From: CAWBRT01 sp050015355
Lineage (GTDB): Bacteria > Acidobacteriota > Terriglobia > Terriglobales > Acidobacteriaceae
NCBI GenBank assembly: GCA_050015355.1
Contig: JBEKBO010000189.1
Span: 1 to 6,025 of the forward strand
Direction of reading: 5' to 3'
Length of the DNA: 6,025 bases
The notes beneath the pieces were generated by a model. It saw only the letters and a program-made list of their open reading frames with translations. It ran no database searches and was not told the DNA's origin. Below are positions 1 through 5,547 of the stretch, one piece after another. Each line of letters begins with the position of its first letter. Within the stretch, counting starts at the first letter, position 1. The translations under genes and the position numbers were made by a program.

Positions 1-147
1 CAGGTGCAAAACTATGCGATTGTCGGAAAGACGCTGTGGGTCTTCGATGAGCGGCGAACGAGAAAGATTCTTCTCTCAGAATTGGATGTTCCTGCTACGC
101 AAAAGGTCAACGAAGAACGTGGGGGCGATTTTTCGGTACCTCAGTAG
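1..147 (+). CDS. C-terminal end of an unidentified protein (5' end outside window)
   Basis: Frame 1 is open from the first base to a TAG at 145-147 and encodes 48 residues. The fragment begins QVQNYAIVGKTLWVFDERR and continues with a charged stretch ending GGDFSVPQ. The alternating hydrophobic and charged pattern and compact ending look like a real protein terminus. The phrases YAIVGKTLWVFDE and LDVPATQK recall short secreted hypothetical proteins of Acidobacteria; this is memory of family style, not a search. No domain, catalytic motif or membrane segment is visible in the piece. No obvious rho-independent terminator follows the stop codon. The function is unknown. Confidence 0.55.
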   Translation, partial: QVQNYAIVGKTLWVFDERRTRKILLSELDVPATQKVNEERGGDFSVPQ

Positions 148-448
148 TGTTTGACCGGAAACCTGTTCGTAGGTGTGGGATAGGGTTGCGCTTCCCAAAG
201 GCAAAAACCGCAGATTTCAATAAGGTGCTTTAATCCCCGTGATTCGGTTGCGCTGCTATGAGTCGGCGGTTCAAACCTTCCGAACCGGGCCGTTGATAAA
301 CCTACACCGAGTATATGGAACGGCCATGCGGAAATGGGTGTATACGGAAGCGCCTGAGGCCAGTACGCTTCTGGGGCGGACTGGAAAGCTATGGGGGTGT
401 CGGAGCAGCACCACGCCGTCGAGGGTCTCACTTGAGGGAAGAAATAGG

Positions 449-477
449 TTGTTTTCCAAGGGGTACGGAAGCATAAT
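449..477 (+). promoter_or_regulatory. Possible sigma70-type promoter for the gltI-like gene
   Basis: TTGTTT (449-454) and CATAAT (472-477) are separated by 17 bp. The -10 hexamer matches the consensus at five of six positions; the -35 matches only at TTG and is weak. A start about 7 bp further on would give a leader of roughly 55 nt before the gene at 541. This is pattern matching in a region with no other gene. Confidence 0.3.
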
Positions 478-526
478 CGCTCACGGCTGAGACAAAATGG
501 AAATTCCGGTTTACCCCAAATTGCCC

Positions 527-535
527 AGAGGAGGG
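527..535 (+). promoter_or_regulatory. Ribosome binding site fixing the start of the gltI-like gene
   Basis: AGAGGAGGG is a near-perfect Shine-Dalgarno sequence that ends 5 nt before the ATG at 541. A second in-frame ATG at 547 would be 11 nt away, so the first ATG is preferred. Confidence 0.75.
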
Positions 536-540
536 TAATT

Positions 541-1440
541 ATGTCCATGAGACGAGCGCTTGCCGCGTTGCTGCTCTCCGTGATTCTCATCGCTCCCGCC
601 GCCGCCCAGCAACTCACTGGTACCCTGGAGAAAATCAAAGATACCAACACCATCACGTTCGGACACCGCGAGTCGTCGATCCCTTTCGCGTACTACGATC
701 AGAACCAAAAGGTGGTTGGCTATTCGCAGGATTTTGCCCTGAAGGTGGTCGATGCCCTAAAGAAGGACCTTAATCTTCCCAACTTGCGGGTGAAGCTCCT
801 GCCGGTCACCGCTCAGAATCGCATCACCATGGTGCAGAATGGCACCATCGACATAGAGTGCGGCTCGACCACGAATAACGCCGAACGCCAGAAACAGGCT
901 GCCTTCTCCGTGACTATCTTCGTGATCGGCACGCGCTTGCTGACCAAAAGAAATTCGGGGATTACAAATTTTCCCGACCTGAAAGGCAAGACGGTGGTGG
1001 TGACGGCCGGTACCACGTCGGAAACCCTCATCAACAAAATGAATCAAGAAAAACACATGAATATGAGGATCATCAGCGCCAAGGACCATGGCGAATCGTT
1101 CCGAACCCTGGAGACCGGCGGCGCGGTGGTCTTCATGCTCGACGACGTTTTGCTGGCGGGCGAGCGAATGAACGCCAAGCACCCGGAGGACTATATCATC
1201 GTCGGCACACAGCAATCGCGCGAAGCCTACGGCTGCATGTTCCGCAAGGATGATCCTGACTTCAAGAAGTTCGTCAATAACGTCTTTTCCAAGGTCATGA
1301 CCTCGGGCGAGGCCGACAAGATTTACAAGAAGTGGTTCCTGTCCCCGATCCCGCCCAAGGGCCTGAACATGCACCTCCCCATGAGCAAGGAACTAGCTGC
1401 GGACTTTAAGCACCCGAACGACATTGAGGACTACCAATAA
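541..1440 (+). CDS. gltI: Periplasmic glutamate/aspartate-binding protein of an ABC transporter (GltI-like)
   Basis: This 299-residue protein is a family 3 extracellular solute-binding protein that should capture acidic amino acids in the periplasm and hand them to an ABC permease. A signal peptide is clear: RR at 4-5, a hydrophobic core at 6-18, and likely cleavage after Ala22 (PAAA before QQ). The mature part tracks E. coli GltI block by block: GHRESSIPFAYYD (41-53), KVVGYSQD (57-64), ECGSTTNN (106-113) with ERQKQAAFS after it, GTRLLTK (130-136), VVVTAGTTSE (152-161), MRIISAKDHG (175-184), SFRTLE (186-191), EAYGCM (228-233) and PIPPKGLNM (269-277). Ligand-contacting positions such as Arg43 and the Ser/Thr cluster at 109-111 are kept. 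Cys107 and Cys232 are also shared with E. coli and could form a disulfide (inference). Length is normal for the family. No gltJ, gltK or gltL gene follows, so this is an orphan binding protein within the window. Close resemblance to a proteobacterial protein in an otherwise unlike region hints at transfer. Confidence 0.93.
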   Translation: MSMRRALAALLLSVILIAPAAAQQLTGTLEKIKDTNTITFGHRESSIPFAYYDQNQKVVGYSQDFALKVVDALKKDLNLPNLRVKLLPVTAQNRITMVQNGTIDIECGSTTNNAERQKQAAFSVTIFVIGTRLLTKRNSGITNFPDLKGKTVVVTAGTTSETLINKMNQEKHMNMRIISAKDHGESFRTLETGGAVVFMLDDVLLAGERMNAKHPEDYIIVGTQQSREAYGCMFRKDDPDFKKFVNNVFSKVMTSGEADKIYKKWFLSPIPPKGLNMHLPMSKELAADFKHPNDIEDYQ

Positions 1441-1885
1441 CGGCAACACACTCTACAGCTGGGACACCGAACCCGATGCCGAGTCCCAGAGGAATGGAAG
1501 GACTGGCAAAGTAAAGAGGCCCCGGGTTGTTCGAATAGACGCTTTGCCACCATGCCGGCCGCGCCGGTAGCCATCCGGTGCCCGTGGGCTCCTATCTCCA
1601 TCAATTCGCGCCCTTGCGGAGATGCCGCCTTAAAACTCTAGCCTGTCAGCATTGATCTGTTCAATGTGTCCTTTCGGTAGGCCTGCGTAGTCGAGGTGAC
1701 TGAGCTAATTTCTGGACGCTTTGCCATGACGGCTCATGGGTGAGAGCCCAGCAGCATCCAGCCCTTGACCTCCAGCAGAGCAGGCTTTCCTCTCCCGGGG
1801 GATTCGTTCTCGGAAACGGTTACTCCCTCGACGAGGCTGTCAATGCCTGAAGGTTTACGGAATCTCTGAATAGGCGTTCGGTGTC
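1441..1885. other. Intergenic region with an imperfect direct repeat, a stem-loop and possible gene debris
   Basis: No intact gene is visible in 445 bp. Just after the gltI-like stop codon is a perfect 7-bp inverted repeat, CTGGGAC (1459-1465) with GTCCCAG (1483-1489), with a 17-nt loop and no T-tract. GACGCTTTGCCA occurs at 1538-1549 and again at 1715-1726. The similarity extends to about 20 bp, to ATGCCGGC and ATGACGGC respectively, if two bases are skipped. A short minus-strand stretch at 1630-1704 looks protein-like. The region reads as degenerate sequence between unrelated genes. Confidence 0.45.
1630..1704 (-). pseudogene. Possible remnant of a protein C-terminus
   Basis: On the minus strand, between an in-frame TAG (1705-1707) and a TAA (1630-1632), lie 24 codons reading LSHLDYAGLPKGHIEQINAD and then RLEF. 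The AGLP...I..IN...RL.F pattern resembles the last helix of amidohydrolase-type proteins, which often end in a NA.RLF motif. It has no start codon or ribosome binding site of its own. The stretch is short enough to be chance. Confidence 0.18.
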
Positions 1886-3154
1886 CTAATCTGACCAACG
1901 CTCAAAATAAGGTGGTCTCCCTCCGACCATGATCGTCGCTTTAGCGCGAGCTTCACTCCTGACGCTGAAAGAAATTATTGCCTCCTTTAAGCCTTGTATC
2001 ACTGTGGCTGTATCGGGGTCGGGTGACACGTACAAAATTAAGCCCGTCCAAACAGCACCTTGAGGCAGGAACTTCCCTTCAATCGCCCATCCCGAATCGG
2101 TGAACGTTTTCAAAATATCCGCAGCGTAAAGTCCGGATTCCGGGTCGCCCATTGTCTCTACAATTATTCGCCCAATCTTTTTTGAAAAAATGCCAACCAA
2201 AATCTTGTGCTGTTCCTCCGTAATCCGGCGGTTAGCTAACTTCCGTTTCAGTTCCAGGCTTCCCTTCTCGATTTCGGATGCTCGTTGGTTTGCCAAAGCT
2301 GCGGACTTTTCGGCCAGGGCAATCCGGTTGTCCGAATCGCGTTTGTCCGCTAACGCTTTACCCTTAATTTGTTCGATCTGTTCATCCTTTTTCTGTTTAA
2401 TTCGTTCGATCTGTATGTCCTTATCCTTCAAAGCAAATGCCAACTGGCGATCTTTTGCGTTCATCAATTCGGTGCTTTTTCTGTTGCTCAACAAAAGAGC
2501 TACGATGGTGACCGCTATCGTACCGGCGACAATGAGCAACCCCAGGACAACATTCTTATACAATTCGGCGCTTGTCCTGCTGCTCAACACTGAATAGGCG
2601 GTGATGGCGACCACTATCGTACTGGCGACAATGAGCAGCCCCAACATGACATTGTTATACAGGGTATATGTTGCCTGCAGGTTGGGGATGCTCGGGGCAA
2701 CGTATTTACCCATCAATTCCGTCTGTGACAACACGTGTCCATTCATGGCGCGTCCCAGTTCGTTCCTACTTGCCCCCGCTTCTAGGTTGAGCTTGGCATC
2801 GAGAGCATGCAACTTGAAAAAGTAACGGTGTGGCTTGTCCGCAGGAGAACATGGGCCACCATAGCCGATGTGCTGGAAGTCGTTTCTGCCTTGACGTGTG
2901 CCGTCACCGGATTCTTCCACCTTCGGCACTCCCTCCGGCAACTCCGTAGCCTCGGCAGGGATGTTCCAGACAATCCAATGAGTCCACGTGCCCAGGGGTG
3001 CATCAGGATCATCCGCAATAAGTGCAAACGACTGCGTCCCCGCTGGAACGTCATTCCAGTTCAATGCGGGTGAGACATCAGCGCCGTCGCACGTGTACTT
3101 CTTGGGAATTTCGCTGCCGGCCGCAAATGCCGATGTTTTCAAAGCGAATGACAT
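1886..3154 (-). CDS. PEBP (YbhB/YbcL-type) domain fused to two membrane segments, a coiled coil and a C-terminal domain
   Basis: The start is placed at the ATG at 3152-3154, which has an excellent ribosome binding site, giving 422 residues. A longer frame adds 24 residues but reads back into the transposase gene. Residues 1-152 form a complete phosphatidylethanolamine-binding protein domain of the bacterial YbhB/YbcL (Raf kinase inhibitor-like) type: KKYTCDGADVSPAL (18-31), DDPDAP (48-53), THWIVWNIP (58-66), GYGGPCSP (97-104), HRYFFKLHAL (109-118) and the usual final helix ending ELMGKY (146-151). Bacterial members normally stop there at about 150-160 residues. This one continues through two hydrophobic segments (about 169-189 and 202-223), a highly charged heptad-like region rich in Lys, Glu and Gln (about 226-311) and a C-terminal domain (312-422, starting RITEEQ, with DSGWAIEGKFLP in the middle). 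That last domain resembles C-terminal domains of membrane-plus-coiled-coil proteins I have seen, but has no name I can give. No signal peptide is seen, so both ends probably face the cytoplasm around a two-helix hairpin. The function is unknown; PEBP domains bind anionic ligands such as phospholipid head groups. Confidence 0.85.
   Translation of the reverse strand: MSFALKTSAFAAGSEIPKKYTCDGADVSPALNWNDVPAGTQSFALIADDPDAPLGTWTHWIVWNIPAEATELPEGVPKVEESGDGTRQGRNDFQHIGYGGPCSPADKPHRYFFKLHALDAKLNLEAGASRNELGRAMNGHVLSQTELMGKYVAPSIPNLQATYTLYNNVMLGLLIVASTIVVAITAYSVLSSRTSAELYKNVVLGLLIVAGTIAVTIVALLLSNRKSTELMNAKDRQLAFALKDKDIQIERIKQKKDEQIEQIKGKALADKRDSDNRIALAEKSAALANQRASEIEKGSLELKRKLANRRITEEQHKILVGIFSKKIGRIIVETMGDPESGLYAADILKTFTDSGWAIEGKFLPQGAVWTGLILYVSPDPDTATVIQGLKEAIISFSVRSEARAKATIMVGGRPPYFERWSD
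2468..2662 (-). repeat. Tandem duplication of a membrane-segment coding unit inside the PEBP fusion gene
   Basis: Two adjacent in-frame copies lie at 2564-2662 (99 bp, 33 codons) and 2468-2563 (96 bp, 32 codons). At protein level both follow LY-x-N-V-x-LGLLIVA-x-TI-x-V and end in a short polar linker closing with S/T-x-E. At DNA level long blocks are shared, for example GGCGACAATGAGCA in both. The two copies differ by one codon in length plus scattered substitutions, so the duplication is recent enough to recognise but not brand new. Confidence 0.85.
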
Positions 3155-4716
3155 GGCATTCCCTCCCTGTAATGTGAGATGGGTACGGTCCGCGTCAGCG
3201 TATCGCAATAGTTCCACGGCATCCACTCCGCCGGGCGAGCCAGCAGTTCCTGGGCGTGGCGCTGTAGCTCGGTTAGGTAGCCGAACGAGTTGGCGCCGCA
3301 GAGCTGGCAGGTGTGGATCAACGTCATGAACAGGTCGCCCACCTGCGCTCCGTTCAACGTCCGGTAGAACAATGCATTCTTCCTGTGAAGAACCGCCCTC
3401 TTCAATGCCCTTTCGACGATGTTGTTGTCCAACGGAACTCCGGCTTGCCGGAGAAACAGCGTCAAAGGCCGCCAGTGCCGCAGCAGATACCTGATCGCCT
3501 TGCCCAGCCCGGAGTTCGGCTCCGTCTTGTGCCCGGTAAACTGCGCCTCCAGCCAGCCGTGCAGTTGCTCTATCACCGGACCGCTGCGCTCCTGATGAAA
3601 CCGCAACCGCTCATCTGGCGTCAGGCCACGCTCATGCGCTTCGGCATCGTAGCCATACACCTGGCCCAGCATCTCCAGCACATAGCGGCATTCGTCGGGA
3701 AAGTTCGCCGCCACTTCCACAAACTGTCTTCTTCCATGGGCCAGACAGTTGGCCAGCAGAATCTCCACTCCCACAGGCAACTTCGGAACGTTGCGCGACA
3801 GCGCATCACACATCTGTATGAGCGGGCTCGACTGCCTTGTCCGCTGCTTCAACACGTCGGCGATGTTCTCGCCGGCATGCTGGTGTCCGGTGAAGTACAG
3901 CGCGATCTTACAACCCTGACCGGTCGACACGATCCCGCTAGTGAACACCCCCGTGCGTTCGTCCGACGGCTCGCGCGCCAGCTGTAACACGCGCATGCTG
4001 GTGTCATCGTTGTGTAGCACCTCGCCCTGCGCCGCTTGCCGGATCAACTCATCACGCGCCGGTCGGATCAACTCGGCCGCTTCCTCCACGATCTCCCACT
4101 GGGTCGCCGCCGGTAACGGAATCCCGAGCTGACCTTCGAGTTGTTCCAAGCGGTAAAACGGAGTCCCGCTGCCATACTTGAGTTGCGCGATCATCGCCGC
4201 CGCCGTCTCATCGTACTTTTCCGGCCCCACTCCTTCCGGTTCCTGGGCCGTATACACCTGCCCGCACGCGCCGCATCGCAACCGCTCCAACGAGTAGACC
4301 GTGGCCGCCAGTGGCGCCTGCCCCACCATCCGCACCAGCACCTTTGGCTCCTTCTGCCCGTATACGTTGCCTTTCCCGCACTCCGGGCAGCGGTCTCCGT
4401 GCGTCAACTTCTGGTGCGCAATGTCGACCTTCCGCGCGCCGCCAAACGCCTCCGCTCCGTTGCGTCCGTGTCCGGGTTGTGGCGAAGTCTTGGCCTCCAG
4501 CTGAGTTCCGGCGCCAGCTTCCGAGCCTCCCGATTCTTCCAGCACGGCGCTGGTCTTCTCCGTATTGCGCGACCGTACCAGCATCGCCGCCAGCGCATGC
4601 AAGGTGCCCTTGAGTTTGTCGTAATCGGCCTCACTCAGCGGCGCTTGCCGCGCTCCGTCCAGCACTCGGTCCAGTTCGTCCAGATTCACATCGACACGGC
4701 GTCTGGCGGGCTTCAT
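3139..4716 (-). CDS. tnpC: IS66-family transposase (single-gene type)
   Basis: This 525-residue protein is a DDE transposase of the IS66 family. A short N-terminal helical region is followed by a low-complexity linker (about 60-95). Next is a zinc-ribbon made of CPEC (110-113) and CGAC (148-151), then the catalytic core. The likely acidic triad is Asp237 (in HNDDTS), Asp304 (in QMCDALSRN) and Glu435 (in DNNIVERALK). The C-terminal part contains RKNALFYRTLNGAQ (445-458), an HTCQLCGAN segment (468-476) and EWMPWNY (497-503), which usually sits close to the end of such proteins. The ATG at 4714-4716 is preceded by GGGGAG 4 nt upstream. No tnpA or tnpB gene is present, matching the ISBst12-type members that carry only this gene. 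The last 14 or so residues (PISHYREG...) appear to be read through from flanking DNA, because the stop codon lies inside the next gene. The frame is intact, so the enzyme could be active. Confidence 0.95.
   Translation of the reverse strand: MKPARRRVDVNLDELDRVLDGARQAPLSEADYDKLKGTLHALAAMLVRSRNTEKTSAVLEESGGSEAGAGTQLEAKTSPQPGHGRNGAEAFGGARKVDIAHQKLTHGDRCPECGKGNVYGQKEPKVLVRMVGQAPLAATVYSLERLRCGACGQVYTAQEPEGVGPEKYDETAAAMIAQLKYGSGTPFYRLEQLEGQLGIPLPAATQWEIVEEAAELIRPARDELIRQAAQGEVLHNDDTSMRVLQLAREPSDERTGVFTSGIVSTGQGCKIALYFTGHQHAGENIADVLKQRTRQSSPLIQMCDALSRNVPKLPVGVEILLANCLAHGRRQFVEVAANFPDECRYVLEMLGQVYGYDAEAHERGLTPDERLRFHQERSGPVIEQLHGWLEAQFTGHKTEPNSGLGKAIRYLLRHWRPLTLFLRQAGVPLDNNIVERALKRAVLHRKNALFYRTLNGAQVGDLFMTLIHTCQLCGANSFGYLTELQRHAQELLARPAEWMPWNYCDTLTRTVPISHYREGMPCHSL
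3161..3168 (-). promoter_or_regulatory. Ribosome binding site of the PEBP fusion gene
   Basis: On the minus strand AGGGAGGG ends 6 nt before the ATG at 3152-3154. This decides the start in favour of the 422-residue form. The site lies inside the last codons of the transposase gene, so translation of the two may be coupled. Confidence 0.7.
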
Positions 4717-4761
4717 GCTACTCCCCGAGTAGTTCGCGAAACCGCTTCGTCAACGGATAAC
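3175..4761 (-). mobile_element. IS66-family insertion sequence, boundaries approximate
   Basis: The element is defined by its intact transposase; the ends are estimates. The left end must lie between the conserved EWMPWNY codons (about 3208-3228) and the ribosome binding site of the next gene. The right end must lie between the transposase start and the group II intron domain V at 4771. I could not find a convincing pair of terminal inverted repeats or an 8-bp target duplication. This suggests a rearranged or one-sided remnant, although the transposase is whole. Confidence 0.5.
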
Positions 4762-4766
4762 CAACT

Positions 4767-4841
4767 CGAACCGCCGTGTACGGACCCGTACGCACGGTGG
4801 GGTGGCAGGGGTCGGCGGGTGACCGCCGCCCCTATGCCGAT
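4767..4841 (+). other. 3' end of a group II intron (domains V and VI), intron otherwise missing
   Basis: Domain V: CCGCCGTG (4771-4778) pairs with CACGGTGG (4793-4800), with a G-U wobble at 4773/4798. This puts a CGC triad at 4772-4774 in the position of the catalytic triad. A two-base CG bulge (4791-4792) sits on the 3' strand, and the upper stem is TACG/CGTA with a GACC loop. Domain VI follows after 3 nt: GGCA (4804-4807) pairs with TGCC (4835-4838), GGGG (4808-4811) with CCCC (4829-4832), and CGGCGG (4813-4818) with CCGCCG (4823-4828), closed by a GTGA tetraloop. A4834 is unpaired and 7 nt before a GAT ending at 4841, as expected for the branch-point A and the AY 3' intron end. The upper part of domain V is a little shorter than the usual 34-nt form. 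No reverse transcriptase or domains I-III are present, so this is a non-mobile remnant. Confidence 0.8.
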
Positions 4842-4970
4842 CAACTTTGCAATTATGGCTGAAATGGTAATTGTTTCAAGTACTTACAATGGCGCCAAAA
4901 AATCCTCTTGCTCGGTAAGCGTGGCGACGATTAGAGTGGCACATCTTAACGTGTATTAACAGGAAGCTAT

Positions 4971-5192
4971 TTACCCAGGCGTTCTGGCTTCGATCATAAC
5001 GCCCTGGTAACCATACTGTGATATCAAATAGTAAGTATTGCTCGATTCTTTCCCATCCCAGGCTCCGAGTTCCACGCACCATCCCGTCCTGTTCGGGAGT
5101 TTCGACAGCACGAATGCCAATAGGCCATCTTCTCCATTCTGAGAATAGTATCTTTTTCGATGCTTTAGTAAGGTTTCGACCGTCTGCTTCAT
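4971..5192 (-). pseudogene. Truncated N-terminal part of an FkbM-like methyltransferase
   Basis: The ATG at 5190-5192 opens 73 codons. The protein carries RYYSQNGEDGLLAFVL (14-29), then WCVELGAWDGKESSNTYYL (38-56) and GYQGVMIEA (61-69). These are the hallmarks of the start of the SAM-binding fold in FkbM-type methyltransferases and their uncharacterised relatives: SQNGEDG, VE(F/L)GAWDG with the glycine-rich loop, and the IEA strand end. Full-length proteins of this kind are usually over 200 residues. Similarity stops abruptly after IEA, where an Asp-Pro type continuation would be expected; instead it reads RTPG and stops at 4971-4973. None of the three minus-strand frames further downstream resumes the family. 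The break points to deletion or rearrangement near 4985, next to the intron and IS debris. The start is plausible but has only a weak ribosome binding site. Confidence 0.75.
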
Positions 5193-5547
5193 CTTGCGGT
5201 GCGTTTTGGGGTTTTCAGGTGGGGCATTCTAAATATTTTCGCTCCGAACATATTAAAGGACACGGAGTAGTGTCGGAAAAACCGCTTTGGCGTGAAACGA
5301 TTCTGGATTCATTTGTGCCCCGGAACAGGCGAATCGAGCCTATTCTGGGAGTGGTCGTGAGCCTCCAGGATGAACAATATGAAAGAAACTGAGAAGCGGC
5401 GGCGATTCAGGTGTACACTGCGGCCTCCCCCCCAGGTTTACCAAAATGGAAGTCCCGACTAAAAGAGCCTCGCTACTCTTTGTAGGAAGGCTCTCAAACT
5501 GAGGTCGCAATTGAGATTCGATCACGTATCAGAACTGGAAACCGGAC
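5193..5547. other. Gene-free spacer holding a terminator
   Basis: I see no credible gene here on either strand. The open frames present lack family resemblance and ribosome binding sites. The only clear element is the stem-loop at 5461-5495, described separately. A run of eight C (around 5427-5434) and an A/T-rich patch (about 5225-5260) are unremarkable. Confidence 0.5.
5461..5495 (-). terminator. Rho-independent terminator of the His-Xaa-Ser gene
   Basis: Read on the minus strand, AGAGCCT (5494-5488) pairs perfectly with AGGCTCT (5470-5464). Inside it CTAC pairs with GTAG around a 5-nt loop, separated by a 2x2 internal loop. The stem is followed directly by TTT (5463-5461). It lies 53 bp past the stop codon of the His-Xaa-Ser gene. 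On the plus strand no T-run follows, so the polarity fits the minus-strand gene. Confidence 0.65.

Larger units (their letters stand above)
148..540. other. Intergenic region with several small inverted repeats
   Basis: I found no convincing gene in this 393-bp gap. It contains several short perfect inverted repeats: TGGGA/TCCCA (176-180 with 193-197), CGGTTC/GAACCG (267-272 with 282-287), GGCCGTT/AACGGCC (288-294 with 319-325) and GAAGCG/CGCTTC (347-352 with 366-371). The second and third abut exactly. The stretch AGTCGGCGGTTCAAACC (261-277) resembles the variable loop and T-arm of a tRNA, but no anticodon arm or acceptor stem can be built around it. The last 90 bp contain the likely promoter and ribosome binding site of the downstream solute-binding protein gene. 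Confidence 0.5.

Noticed and set aside
239..325. Possible tRNA gene suggested by AGTCGGCGGTTCAAACC
   Set aside because: The T-stem has a mismatch, no 7-bp acceptor stem forms, and no anticodon arm with a 7-nt loop can be drawn at the right distance.
141..656. A 171-residue open frame on the minus strand across the gap before the gltI-like gene
   Set aside because: It overlaps the start of a clear plus-strand gene, has no family resemblance, and its RFEPPT-like phrase is the antisense reading of a tRNA-like T-arm motif, a known source of spurious proteins.
757..1374. Long minus-strand open frame within the gltI-like gene
   Set aside because: It is the antisense shadow of a well-supported gene.
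3155..3226. A 24-residue N-terminal extension of the PEBP fusion protein, giving 446 residues
   Set aside because: The extension lies inside the transposase coding region, has no PEBP similarity, and the internal ATG has a far better ribosome binding site.
2807..3329. Plus-strand frames opposite the PEBP domain
   Set aside because: The minus-strand reading contains all the PEBP motifs, so these are shadows.
3175..4900. Terminal inverted repeats such as GTAATGTGAG (left) against GTAAGTACTT (reverse complement of the right side)
   Set aside because: Only the first four bases match, and no 8-bp target duplication flanks them. Another weak match around GTACGG and the intron domain V is explained by the domain V stem.
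4141..4959. A 272-residue plus-strand open frame across the transposase start and the intron remnant
   Set aside because: It is antisense to the transposase for most of its length, is rich in Arg and Ser as shadows of high-GC genes are, and its end merely runs through the intron hairpins.
5340..5525. A 61-residue minus-strand frame downstream of the His-Xaa-Ser gene, considered as a possible hxsD
   Set aside because: It spans the terminator hairpin, lacks a ribosome binding site, and shows no pattern I know from HxsD or any other family.
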